A stretch of DNA of 64,000 nt from CAYVOV01 sp964453525. Its GTDB lineage: Bacteria; Chloroflexota; Dehalococcoidia; Dehalococcoidales; UBA2162. Numbering within the stretch: position 1 is the stretch's first letter; the number at the start of each line of letters is the position of its first letter. The notes beneath the pieces are model-generated. The model made no database searches and was not told the DNA's origin. It saw only the letters and a list, made by a program, of their open reading frames with translations. The position numbers were made by a program, and so were the translations under genes. The stretch is taken from contig CAYVOV010000009.1 in NCBI GenBank assembly GCA_964453525.1, forward strand, positions 76,220-140,219, written 5' to 3'. This document shows positions 8,703 through 17,111 of the stretch, one piece after another.

Positions 8703-11162
8703 ATGTCGCTGAATACTGAGCCTCTGCGCAAAATCATCGAGCTTGAGTGCAATAAAGGCTATGCGGATTCGACGGTAATTGGTGGTCTGGATAAATTTCT
8801 CCATAACTGGGCCGGTCAGGCCGCAGAGTCTATTACCTCCCCAAAGCTCCTACGCCGTTTTAACAGACTTCATCTTGATAAATCAGACTACTCCTCGCTA
8901 TCCAGGGAGCAGCGTAAAGAGTGGATAGACAACCTACTCAAATTCCTTGCCGAAGTCGAGGATAGTGAAAAAGAAACAGTTGAAGTCAGTCAACCCCCAG
9001 AAGTCAGTAAACTACCACCGAAACTGAGACCAAAACGGGTGACATCTACCATATCAATCGATTCACCGATTACCGTTGTCAAAGGTATCAGTTCAGCGAT
9101 GGCAACACGGTTCGGTAAACTCGGCGTCAGAACCGTCCGTGATTTACTTTATTTCTTCCCTCACCGCCACCTCGACTACAGCCGGAGGAAATATATCTCA
9201 CAGCTTACCGAGGGCACTGAAGAGACTATCGTGGCTAACGTCTGGCAGGCACAGGAGACGAGGCTCGGCGGAAGGCGGAGGAGTACCGAGGCTATCGTCG
9301 GCGATGAAACCGGTAATGTCAGGGTGGTATGGTTTAACAATCCGTATGTAGCAAAAGCATTGACCACGAATAAGAGGGTTGTTATCAGCGGCAGGGTCGG
9401 CTTGTTCAGGGGACAGCATGTTTTTCAGTCTCCTGAGTGGGAGCTTGTCGAAGACAAAGAACTGATTCATGTCGGTCGCCTGGTTCCTCTCTATTCCCTC
9501 ACCCAGGGGTTACGCCCCCGCCAGGTAAGGAAGCTAATGAAGAATGTCATTGACACGTGGGCATGGCAGGTCGAGGAGTTTCTTCCGCTGGAGTTGAGGG
9601 AAAGACAGAAGCTGCTTGAGTTGCCCCAGGCAATCAGCCAGGCGCACTTCCCCGATGATGACGGTATGAAAACACGGGCAAGGGTACGCCTAGCTTTTGA
9701 TGAGCTTTTTCTCCTTCAACTGGGCGTGCTGAGCAAGAAGCGCGACTGGCAGGAAAGCCAGCCGGGCAGTGCCATAGCCATCGAGAAAGAGGTACTGGAC
9801 ACTTTTTTGAAATCTCTGCCCTTTGAGCTTACCGGAGCCCAGCAAAGAGCACTTGATGAGCTACTTACCGACCTCGAGAGACGGCAGGCGATGTCCCGTT
9901 TACTCCAGGGTGACGTTGGCAGTGGCAAGACGGTGGTAGCCACCGCCGCATTGCTTATGGCGGCAGCCAATGGCTGCCAGGGAGCACTGATGGCACCGAC
10001 TGAAATTCTTGCCACCCAGCATTTTTCTACAATCTGCCAGCTTCTTTCGGGAACAGCAGACCCGGAAGATGAAGATGACTATCTAAAAAGCTATTCAGGC
10101 CTTTTATCCCGCCCCCTTACCGTGGCTCTGCTGATAGGCGCCATTACCCAGACCAAGAAGCGCGAGATTCAGCAGCGAGTACAGGACGGGAGCATAGATA
10201 TCGTCATTGGCACTCACGCCCTTATTCAGAAGGAGGTGGAGTTCCATAAGCTGGGGCTGGTGGTGATAGATGAACAGCACCGCTTCGGCGTTGAGCAGCG
10301 CTCCGCCCTGCGTCAGAAAGGCTATAACCCTCACCTTTCGGTAATGACGGCAACGCCGATTCCCCGGACACTTGCCCTGACCCTTTACGGCGACCTCGAC
10401 CTCTCGGTGATTGACGAGCTTCCCCCGGGAAGGCTGGCGGTGAAGACGAAATGGCTCAAGCCGTCACAGAGGAAAAGCGCCTATGACTTCATAAAAAAAC
10501 AGGTGAGTGAGGGAAGGCAGGCATTCATTATCTGCCCGTTAATCGAGGAATCGGAGGCCGTGCAGGCGAGGGCGGCTGTCGCCGAGTACGAGCGCCTGGC
10601 AAATGAAGTCTTTCCCGAACTGAAGCTGGGGCTGCTCCACGGACGTATATCATCGGCGGAAAAGGAAGAGGTGATGCAGCGCTTCTACTCCGGCGAGCTT
10701 CATATCCTGGTGGCAACGCCGGTGGTTGAGGTGGGCATCGATGTACCGAATGCCACGGTAATGCTTGTCGAGAGCGCCGACAGATTCGGCCTGTCTCAAC
10801 TGCACCAGTTCCGGGGCAGGGTGGGCAGAGGGCAGGAACAGAGCTACTGCATGCTGCTGGCGGAGAACCCTTCGCAGGTGGCGAGGCAGCGCCTGGATAT
10901 AATAGAAAGCACGCAGGACGGCTTCAAGCTTGCCGAGGAGGATTTAAAGCTGCGCGGACCCGGGGAATTCTTCGGCACCCGCCAGAGCGGCCTGCCCGAC
11001 CTCCGGATGGCGAAAATCTCCGATGTCCATCTACTTGAAATAGCCCGCAACGAAGCAATGAAACTCTTCGAAAAAGATAAAAACCTCAAAAACCCCGAAC
11101 ACACACTCCTCGTCAAAGAACTCGCCCGCGTCTGGACAGAACAGGCCGGTGAGTGGAGTTAG
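8703..11162 (+). CDS. recG: ATP-dependent DNA helicase RecG
   Basis: An 819-residue superfamily 2 helicase that remodels stalled forks and branched DNA. From about residue 130 the wedge/OB domain begins (VKGISSAMATRFGKLGVRT). The helicase core has Walker A LLQGDVGSGKT near residue 400, the DEQH box VVIDEQHRFG near 522, TATPIPRTLALTLYGDLDLS, and the C-terminal FRGRVGRGQEQSYC. It is longer than E. coli RecG because of about 120 N-terminal residues with no recognised motif; such extensions occur in other RecG lineages. Shine-Dalgarno ACGGAGGC precedes the ATG. Confidence 0.97.
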   Translation: MSLNTEPLRKIIELECNKGYADSTVIGGLDKFLHNWAGQAAESITSPKLLRRFNRLHLDKSDYSSLSREQRKEWIDNLLKFLAEVEDSEKETVEVSQPPEVSKLPPKLRPKRVTSTISIDSPITVVKGISSAMATRFGKLGVRTVRDLLYFFPHRHLDYSRRKYISQLTEGTEETIVANVWQAQETRLGGRRRSTEAIVGDETGNVRVVWFNNPYVAKALTTNKRVVISGRVGLFRGQHVFQSPEWELVEDKELIHVGRLVPLYSLTQGLRPRQVRKLMKNVIDTWAWQVEEFLPLELRERQKLLELPQAISQAHFPDDDGMKTRARVRLAFDELFLLQLGVLSKKRDWQESQPGSAIAIEKEVLDTFLKSLPFELTGAQQRALDELLTDLERRQAMSRLLQGDVGSGKTVVATAALLMAAANGCQGALMAPTEILATQHFSTICQLLSGTADPEDEDDYLKSYSGLLSRPLTVALLIGAITQTKKREIQQRVQDGSIDIVIGTHALIQKEVEFHKLGLVVIDEQHRFGVEQRSALRQKGYNPHLSVMTATPIPRTLALTLYGDLDLSVIDELPPGRLAVKTKWLKPSQRKSAYDFIKKQVSEGRQAFIICPLIEESEAVQARAAVAEYERLANEVFPELKLGLLHGRISSAEKEEVMQRFYSGELHILVATPVVEVGIDVPNATVMLVESADRFGLSQLHQFRGRVGRGQEQSYCMLLAENPSQVARQRLDIIESTQDGFKLAEEDLKLRGPGEFFGTRQSGLPDLRMAKISDVHLLEIARNEAMKLFEKDKNLKNPEHTLLVKELARVWTEQAGEWS

Positions 11163-11171
11163 GGTGTGAAA

Positions 11172-11894
11172 ATGATTAATAATACTATCAAGATTGGATT
11201 GAAAGTAATAATTGTTCTGTGTTTACTAACGCTTCCAATCGTATTTATATCGCTGTGGAATGTACCTTTGGCTCAAAGTATATTCCCGTTCCTAGAAATT
11301 TCAACAGAATTCCCCTCAAAAATAATCGCTGGTTACACTGCGGTATTAGCTTGGGCTACAATATTACTCGGATATTTTGCTTTTTCCACGATACAAAATA
11401 ATAAAGAGCAAAGGTTAGACAGTTTTCGTCCTTTACTTGTACCAGCTGGTGGCTCACTTGGTATTGGATATATAAAACACTCAGAATCAGGATATGAGAG
11501 TCTCTCAGGTGAAAACATGCTTCATGTGCACAATATCGGTGTGGGACCTGCCGAAAATATAGCCATACGACTGGAACTACGGTCTGATAAAGGAGCACAT
11601 AATGTTCAATTGGATGAGATGTTAACTTTCGTTGAGCCGCTTGCATCAGGTCATAAGGGAATAGTTCGTCAATGGAAGACCATTGAACAGGAGGTTGAAA
11701 TCTACGATGACCATTGGCTAGTTATTAGCTATGATGACTTGTTCCACCGTCATTTTGAGACGGAGGCTCGATACATAAAGGAAAGTTGTAGTTGGGTAAG
11801 TATGAGAACCATACAAGTAAGAAAACTTCGTCCGCGCGGAAGGGATATAGATTACTACTCAGGTCTTTCTGGCGATAGCGAAGAACAGAATTAA
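11172..11894 (+). CDS. Uncharacterised membrane-anchored protein
   Basis: About 240 residues, not recognised as a named family. There are two hydrophobic segments (about residues 10-30 and 48-70), then a soluble C-terminal domain of about 165 residues that starts with a charged stretch (QNNKEQRLDSFRP) and contains NIGVGPAENIAIRLEL. This layout (two TM helices, then a beta-rich domain) is common among uncharacterised membrane proteins of accessory regions. It begins a few bases after the recG stop; GTG at 11166 and ATG at 11172 are both possible. Codon use is much more AT-rich than recG, which suggests transfer. Function unknown. Confidence 0.72.
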   Translation: MINNTIKIGLKVIIVLCLLTLPIVFISLWNVPLAQSIFPFLEISTEFPSKIIAGYTAVLAWATILLGYFAFSTIQNNKEQRLDSFRPLLVPAGGSLGIGYIKHSESGYESLSGENMLHVHNIGVGPAENIAIRLELRSDKGAHNVQLDEMLTFVEPLASGHKGIVRQWKTIEQEVEIYDDHWLVISYDDLFHRHFETEARYIKESCSWVSMRTIQVRKLRPRGRDIDYYSGLSGDSEEQN

Positions 11895-11949
11895 GTTATG
11901 ATTAGGTAGCAGTACAGGTTTTTCCCTGTTAAGGATAAGCCAAGGAGTA

Positions 11950-12170
11950 TCTAAGAGGGGCTTCGCCCCTCTTCCTAGTTTCTTCCCCCTCTCCTTTGAT
12001 AAAGGAGAGGGGGATACAGGGGGTGAGGTTTCATTAATTTTATTGCCTGCTCCACCCTGAGATTCTTCGCCCACCAGAGGTGGGCTCCAGAATGACACCA
12101 TGTGATTTGTCATGCTGGAGGGAGCGCAGCGACCGAAGCATCTCAGGGAGGGGGTTAGAGAACAGCGGTC
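11950..12170. repeat. Intergenic repeat cluster, family C (copy left of the GIY-YIG gene)
   Basis: This gap contains a perfect AAGAGGGGC/GCCCCTCTT hairpin with a 3-base loop (11953-11975), a CTCTCC..GGAGAGGGGG palindrome, the 46-bp unit at 12052-12097 with palindromic CCCACCAGAGGTGGG, and a GGAGGGAGCGCAGCGACCGAAG segment of the same type. It is one of several such clusters in the window. Confidence 0.8.
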
Positions 12171-12189
12171 ACGTGGTATAATCACTTTC

Positions 12190-12498
12190 GTGAAACAATA
12201 TTATGTTTACATTATGTCTAATAAATCCGGCACTTTGTATACCGGGATAACTAATGATTTGGAGCAGCGTGTCTGCCAACACAAGAGCCAGCAAATCGAA
12301 GGTTTTACTAAAAAATACAGAGTTACCCACCTTCTATATTTTGAGTCCACTGATGACGTTACTACGGCAATTATGAGAGAAAAACAAATAAAAGGAATGC
12401 TAAGAAGTAAGAAAATCGAACTGATAAAAACAATCAATCCGCAGTTGAAAGATTTAAGTGGGGACTGGTTGGATAAGAATGGCACCTCCCCACCCTAA
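12190..12498 (+). CDS. GIY-YIG domain endonuclease (YhbQ/UPF0213-like)
   Basis: A 102-residue single-domain protein with the GIY-YIG hallmarks: YYVYIM at the N-terminus, then YTGITNDLEQR with the catalytic Arg region, and a C-terminal REKQIKGMLRSKKIELI helix. The family contains small nucleases of uncertain cellular role. The frame is open further upstream, but that part is repeat sequence; the GTG at 12190 gives the family's normal start. The stop codon lies inside a 46-bp repeat (12490-12535) whose near-identical copy (12052-12097) lies on the 5' side in direct orientation. Composition is AT-rich. Confidence 0.85.
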   Translation: MKQYYVYIMSNKSGTLYTGITNDLEQRVCQHKSQQIEGFTKKYRVTHLLYFESTDDVTTAIMREKQIKGMLRSKKIELIKTINPQLKDLSGDWLDKNGTSPP

Positions 12499-12660
12499 GA
12501 TTCTTCGCCCACCAGAGGTGAGCTCCAGAATGACAGTTGAGTTTGCGATTACCGCATCACCCGCCGAAGGCGGACTCCTCACAACGACAAAGGAAGTGCT
12601 CCTTGCAATGACAGAAGAAACACTTCTGTGCAATGACAGAGGAAATGCTACATACCATGA
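12490..12660. repeat. Intergenic repeat cluster right of the GIY-YIG gene
   Basis: It starts with the second copy of the 46-bp unit (12490-12535, two differences from 12052-12097). Next come short imperfect direct repeats of about 25 bp, each containing GCAATGACAGA followed by GAAA, at roughly 12604-12655. No gene is seen between this and argS. Confidence 0.7.
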
Positions 12661-12690
12661 CACATTGATTACCCCCTCCGGTCAGCTTTG

Positions 12691-12699
12691 TGTTATAAT
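12691..12699 (+). promoter_or_regulatory. Extended -10 promoter element for argS
   Basis: TG-T-TATAAT is an extended -10 box with no good -35 at 17 bases. It would start transcription near 12706 and leave a leader of about 38 bases with GGAGGA at 12731-12736. Confidence 0.5.
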
Positions 12700-12743
12700 T
12701 TTTGGGTTGACACCTCAGATAACTCAGACCGGAGGATACTGAC

Positions 12744-14414
12744 ACGGAAATACTTGAAATACGGAATAGATTAGCCGGGCTTTTAAACGGGGCGGCGGCT
12801 GAAGCCCAGAAGGCAGGCTCGCTGCCCTCGGTAGCTTTACCGGAGGTAACCATTGAGCGTCCCCAGAATCCGGAGCACGGAGACTATGCCTCAAGCTTTG
12901 CTCTAAGACTGGCGAGAGTGGCCGGAAAGAAGCCAATGGATATTGCCGATGACCTGATAAGCCTGATTGCTCCCGGTCCGGAGATTGAGAGTATTGTTAC
13001 CGCTGAGCCGGGATTCATTAATTTCACTCTGAGCGGCGAATGGCTTGCCAGCCAGGTTGAAACAATCCTGAAAACCGCTGATAGCTACGGTAATATCGAC
13101 CTCGGTAAAGGCAGCCGGGTGCAGGTAGAGTTCGTCAGCATCAATCCAACCGGACCTCTGCACGTCGGGCACGGACGTGGCGCCGTTCTCGGCAGCACAC
13201 TGGCAGATGTGCTGGCTGCGGCCGGGTATAACGTGGAGAAGGAGTATTACTTTAACGATGCCGGCAACCAGATGGACGCCTTTTACCGCTCACTGTACGC
13301 CCGTTATGTGCAGGCTATGGGCAAAGATGTGGAAATGCCTGATGATGGCTACCACGGCAATTACATGGTCGATATGGCAAAAGAGCTTGTAACCACTGAA
13401 GGAGACCGCTTTCTCAAGCTTGGCGAGGCTGAGGCTATTGTCGAACTTGGCAAACTGGGGCTGGAGAAGGTTATTAGCGGAATTAAGGATGAGCTCCACC
13501 TTCTCGGAGTTACCTTCGATAGCTGGTTTACCGAGCGCAGCCTGTACGAGAACGGCCAGTATGACCGGGTTATGGAGTTGTTGCGTCAGGGAGGTTTTAT
13601 CGCCGATAAGGAAGGTGCCACCTGGTTTGTTTCAACTGCCCTCGGTGAGGATAAAGATAATGTGGTGGTGAGGGGGGACGGCTCACCCACTTACTTTGCC
13701 ACCGATATCGCCTATCATTATAACAAGTTTATCGAGCGTAAATTCGACCGGATAATTGACATCTGGGGCGCTGACCACCAGGGTCATGTTCCCCGTCTCA
13801 AGGCAGCCGTTGGCGCTCTCGGCATTGACCCCGAACAACTTGAGATTATTATTCACCAGATGGTAACCCTGCGGCGCGGCGGCGAGATAGTCCGAATTTC
13901 CAAGCGCAGCGGAGATATGATTACCCTGAGTGAGCTTATAGAAGAGGTAGGAAAAGATGCCTGCCGTTTCTTCTTTTTAGCCCGCTCGGCTAACAGCCAG
14001 ATGGACTTCGACCTCGAGCTGGCTAAAAAAGAATCGCAGGACAATCCCGTCTACTATGTCCAGTACGCTCACGCCCGTATCGCCAGTATCCTCCGCCTGG
14101 CTGAAGAGAGAGGGATTGATTACAGTGACGGGGACGTTTCACTGATAAAGACCGAGCCGGAGCTAACCCTGATACGCAAGCTGTTACTCCTACCGGAACT
14201 CATCGAGCTTGCAGCCCGGAATCTGGAGCCTCACCACCTCACCTATTACGCTCAGGACCTGGCTACAGTATTCCACAGCTTCTACAAGCAGTGCCGGGTG
14301 GTATCGGATGATGCTGCCCTTACCAAAGCTCGATTGAAGCTTGTCGAGGCAGCAAAGATAGTCCTGGCAAGAACCCTTCACCTGATGGGAATGACTGCTC
14401 CGGAGAGGATGTAG
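12744..14414 (+). CDS. argS: Arginyl-tRNA synthetase, with apparent ACG start codon
   Basis: A class I aminoacyl-tRNA synthetase that charges tRNA-Arg. The HIGH-like motif is PTGPLHVGHGRG, the KMSKS-like loop is RISKRSGDM, and the C-terminal anticodon-binding domain begins with PVYYVQYAHARI. The first ATG in frame (12918) would remove about 58 residues of the N-terminal domain, including ERPQNPEHGDYASSFALRLA, which is conserved in ArgRS. Upstream to the in-frame stop at 12720 there is no ATG, GTG or TTG. A GGAGGA Shine-Dalgarno at 12731-12736 is followed 7 bases later by ACG, then codons for EILEIRNRLAGLL, a normal ArgRS N-terminus. I therefore place the start at ACG 12744 (556 residues). A T-to-C change or a sequence error is the alternative. 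Confidence 0.9.
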   Translation, partial: TEILEIRNRLAGLLNGAAAEAQKAGSLPSVALPEVTIERPQNPEHGDYASSFALRLARVAGKKPMDIADDLISLIAPGPEIESIVTAEPGFINFTLSGEWLASQVETILKTADSYGNIDLGKGSRVQVEFVSINPTGPLHVGHGRGAVLGSTLADVLAAAGYNVEKEYYFNDAGNQMDAFYRSLYARYVQAMGKDVEMPDDGYHGNYMVDMAKELVTTEGDRFLKLGEAEAIVELGKLGLEKVISGIKDELHLLGVTFDSWFTERSLYENGQYDRVMELLRQGGFIADKEGATWFVSTALGEDKDNVVVRGDGSPTYFATDIAYHYNKFIERKFDRIIDIWGADHQGHVPRLKAAVGALGIDPEQLEIIIHQMVTLRRGGEIVRISKRSGDMITLSELIEEVGKDACRFFFLARSANSQMDFDLELAKKESQDNPVYYVQYAHARIASILRLAEERGIDYSDGDVSLIKTEPELTLIRKLLLLPELIELAARNLEPHHLTYYAQDLATVFHSFYKQCRVVSDDAALTKARLKLVEAAKIVLARTLHLMGMTAPERM

Positions 14415-14419
14415 GAATA

Positions 14420-14965
14420 CTATCCCAAATCTCTGGCATCGAGTCTTTCCTTTTTATACATTTCAGCCCATTCCTCGTAGATTTTATGGCTGTTCTCTAT
14501 CCACCATACCTGCTCGTCGGAGATTTTTCCTTTAATCTCGGCGGGGACGCCGACGACGAAAGACCTCTCCGGTATTATCATCTTTTCCCTGACCACGCAG
14601 CCGGCGGCAATTATCGAGTAGTCGCCAATCTCAACATCGTGAAGGATTGAGGCCATAATACTTATCATTACATTGTTGCCTATTTTTTTACCGTTGGAAA
14701 TGGCGCCGTGTCCAAAGACCACATTATCGCCGATAGTGACATCACCAATCCAGGGGATGGTGGGTGTCCCTGAATGAATAACGCAATTATCTTCAATAGC
14801 GGTATTCTTACCAATTGTTATTTTGCCCATATCGCCCCTGATTACCGCCCCGGGCCAGATACTTGAATTTTCACCAATCTCCACGTCACCGATTACATAT
14901 GCCGTTTCACTGATGAAGGCGGAATCGGCTATTTTCGGTGTCTTGCCGTTAAAGCTCCTTATCAT
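14420..14965 (-). CDS. Gamma-carbonic-anhydrase-like hexapeptide-repeat protein
   Basis: A 181-residue left-handed beta-helix protein of the gamma-carbonic anhydrase/PaaY family. Hexapeptide turns such as VIGDVEIGENSSIWPGAVI and TIGDNVVFGHGAI are visible. Metal-ligand histidines fit the family positions: H in NCVIHSG, H in VVFGHGA and H in ASILHDV. A longer frame from a TTG at 15013 exists, but GGAGGG precedes the ATG at 14965 and MIRSFNGKTPKIADSAFI is the common family start. Activity may be carbonic anhydrase or an acyltransferase-like role; sequence alone does not decide. The gene is convergent with argS. Confidence 0.88.
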   Translation of the reverse strand: MIRSFNGKTPKIADSAFISETAYVIGDVEIGENSSIWPGAVIRGDMGKITIGKNTAIEDNCVIHSGTPTIPWIGDVTIGDNVVFGHGAISNGKKIGNNVMISIMASILHDVEIGDYSIIAAGCVVREKMIIPERSFVVGVPAEIKGKISDEQVWWIENSHKIYEEWAEMYKKERLDARDLG

Positions 14966-15030
14966 TACTTTTACTTTCCCTCCTGATAGACCAATAATAT
15001 CAGTTAGCTTCAAAAGCGGTCAAACCTGCC

Positions 15031-15059
15031 TTGTTGTTATGTTACTGTTATGTTACACT
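15031..15059 (+). promoter_or_regulatory. Candidate trpS promoter overlapped by an 11-bp tandem repeat
   Basis: TTGTTG and TACACT are separated by 17 bases. Within this spacing lies a perfect tandem of TGTTATGTTAC (15035-15045 and 15046-15056), one helical turn apart, which could be an operator. Confidence 0.4.
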
Positions 15060-15086
15060 TTTCAAGTGAGGAGATTTTTGTAAAAG

Positions 15087-16070
15087 ATGAAAAAACGTGT
15101 TTTTTCAGGTATACAGCCGACAGGTAATATACACATCGGCAATTATCTGGGGGCTACGAAGCACTGGGCAGACAAGCAAGATAATTACGATAATATTTTC
15201 TGTATTGTCGATTTACATGCTATCACCATACCCCAGGACCCGAAGGTATTGAAAGCTAAAATACGCGAGGTAACCGGCCTGCTGTTAGCCGCCGGCATAG
15301 ACACTGAGCGTTCTACGGTCTTTATACAGTCGCACATCAGCGCTCATGCTGAGCTAGCCTGGATTATCAACTGCTTCACCCCTGTAGGATGGATGCAGCG
15401 GATGACTCAGTTCAAAGAGAAATCGCAGAGCCAGAAAGAAAATGTGAGTGTCGGCCTTTTCGATTACCCCGCTTTGATGGCGGCTGATATTTTACTTTAC
15501 GATACAGACGGCGTGCCGGTGGGCGAAGACCAGAAACAGCACGTGGAGTTAACCAGGGATATCGCGCAGCGTTTTAACTCTATTTACGGTGAGACTTTTG
15601 TATTGCCCGAGCCGTTAATCCCCGATATCGGAGCCCGCATTATGGGACTGGACGACCCGACGAAGAAAATGAGCAAGAGTGATTCAGCCTCGGGTCATGC
15701 CATCAATCTGCTGGATGCGCCGGATACTATCGGGAGTAAGATTTCACGCGCTACAACAGACTCACTCCGGGAAATTCGATTTGATGAGGGTAGGCCGGGA
15801 GTATGCAATCTGCTGGTTATTTATGAGCTTTTCACCGGCGATAGCAGGCAGGACATCGAGTCCCACTTCGAAGGTAAGGGCTATGCCGACCTTAAGAAGG
15901 AGCTTACCGAGGTGGTGATAGAAGGACTTGCCCCGCTGCAGAAACGATACGCCGAACTTACTGCCGACCATACCTACATTGATTCTCTGCTTACTGAAGG
16001 GGCAGATAAAGCCCGTCCGATGGCGGAAAAAACTCTGGCGCGTGTAAAAGAAAGAACAGGGCTGGGTTAG
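15087..16070 (+). CDS. trpS: Tryptophanyl-tRNA synthetase
   Basis: A 327-residue class I synthetase that charges tRNA-Trp; length is typical of bacterial TrpRS. The HIGH region is SGIQPTGNIHIGNYLGA, followed by the DLHAIT segment that shapes the Trp pocket, and the KMSKS loop is KKMSKSD. Shine-Dalgarno GAGGAG lies about 13 bases before the ATG, longer than usual. hisA follows 46 bases later on the same strand. Confidence 0.97.
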   Translation: MKKRVFSGIQPTGNIHIGNYLGATKHWADKQDNYDNIFCIVDLHAITIPQDPKVLKAKIREVTGLLLAAGIDTERSTVFIQSHISAHAELAWIINCFTPVGWMQRMTQFKEKSQSQKENVSVGLFDYPALMAADILLYDTDGVPVGEDQKQHVELTRDIAQRFNSIYGETFVLPEPLIPDIGARIMGLDDPTKKMSKSDSASGHAINLLDAPDTIGSKISRATTDSLREIRFDEGRPGVCNLLVIYELFTGDSRQDIESHFEGKGYADLKKELTEVVIEGLAPLQKRYAELTADHTYIDSLLTEGADKARPMAEKTLARVKERTGLG

Positions 16071-16116
16071 CCTGAGCTCCATTTCTCTTAACACTAGACC
16101 GGTGAGGTAAAACAGG

Positions 16117-16830
16117 TTGGAAGTGATACCGGCTATAGACCTCAGAGGTGGCAACTGCGTCAATCTGTACCAGGGCGATTACAGTAATGAGACCGTCTTC
16201 TCCGATGACCCGGTACAGATGGCTCTTCACTGGCAGTCGCTTGGAGCGCCCCGACTGCACATTGTCGACCTCGATGGCGCCGTTGCCGGTAAGCCGGGTA
16301 ACCTTGACATCATAAACACACTTGCAGGAGCAATGATGATACCTACCCAGCTTGGCGGTGGCATCCGTTACATGGAGACGATAGAACAGTTTCTCAAGGC
16401 TGGTATTGAACGGGTTATCCTGGGCACGGCGGCCGTAGAAAACAGGGAGCTGGTCAGGGAAGCCTGCCGCAGGTACCGGGACTCCATTATGGTTGGGGTA
16501 GATACCAGGGATGGGATGATTACCGTGCGGGGATGGCAGGAAGAAACAAAGTTAAAAGGTATTGACTTCGCCAGGAGGATGGCAGACCTGGGGGTAAAAA
16601 GATTTCTCTGCACCGACGTGGTTCGTACCGGAACCCTCACCGAGCCTAACTTCACCGCTATCTCCGAGCTTATTACCGAACTTAAGTTGCCGGTTATCGC
16701 TGCCGGTGGCGTCTCCTCGGTAGAGCACCTCAGAATGCTGAAAAAACTCGGCGCCGAGGGTGCTATTATCGGTAAAGCCCTCTATACCGGAGACATCGAC
16801 CTCAAAAAAGCGCTGGAGGCTGTTAGCTGA
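16117..16830 (+). CDS. hisA: Phosphoribosylformimino-5-aminoimidazole carboxamide ribotide isomerase
   Basis: A 237-residue TIM-barrel enzyme of histidine synthesis (ProFAR isomerase). The catalytic aspartates are in IPAIDLRGG (start) and VGVDTRDGM (middle); the phosphate loops are VIAAGGVSS and GAIIGKALYTG. The start codon is TTG at 16117 with GAGGT upstream. Its distance from hisI (about 1 kb, with an acetyltransferase between) shows that the his genes are dispersed here. The absence of PriA features is expected, although a dual HisA/PriA role cannot be excluded from sequence. Confidence 0.95.
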   Translation: MEVIPAIDLRGGNCVNLYQGDYSNETVFSDDPVQMALHWQSLGAPRLHIVDLDGAVAGKPGNLDIINTLAGAMMIPTQLGGGIRYMETIEQFLKAGIERVILGTAAVENRELVREACRRYRDSIMVGVDTRDGMITVRGWQEETKLKGIDFARRMADLGVKRFLCTDVVRTGTLTEPNFTAISELITELKLPVIAAGGVSSVEHLRMLKKLGAEGAIIGKALYTGDIDLKKALEAVS

Positions 16831-16877
16831 GGAAAACATCCGGCAGATAAGCTTTGCGCTCTAAAAAATATCCTGAC

Positions 16878-17111
16878 ATGGATGACGAGTATCAGCCAAT
16901 GCTGAATACTTTCCCGGCAATGTTCAAGGATGCGGGTCTCAGTGTGGAATTGGAAGGAGTACAGGTGTACAGGAGAGATACTGACACTCCAGCGTGGCAG
17001 TGTATCTTCCGGTTAGATTTCCCTTCCGCGTTCCTTTGTAAAGTAGAGGACGAGGTCGTCATCAACAGTTACTTCCTGCCCCGGTTTGACATGCTGTCCT
17101 TTGCAGAATAG
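16878..17111 (+). CDS. Possible small protein, doubtful
   Basis: A frame open from about 16854 (TTG) or 16878 (ATG) to 17111. Its last 99 bases overlap the oppositely oriented acetyltransferase. The non-overlapping part reads as plausible protein (LNTFPAMFKDAGLSVELEG) but no family is recognised and no strong Shine-Dalgarno is seen. It could be a gene remnant. Confidence 0.25.
   Translation: MDDEYQPMLNTFPAMFKDAGLSVELEGVQVYRRDTDTPAWQCIFRLDFPSAFLCKVEDEVVINSYFLPRFDMLSFAE

Noticed and set aside
12112..12189. N-terminal extension of the GIY-YIG frame
   Set aside because: The extra 26 codons are translated repeat DNA; the GTG at 12190 gives the family start.
12604..12655. Short imperfect direct repeats that might suggest a CRISPR array
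   Set aside because: Only two or three degenerate units of about 25 bp, no regular spacers and no cas genes in the window.
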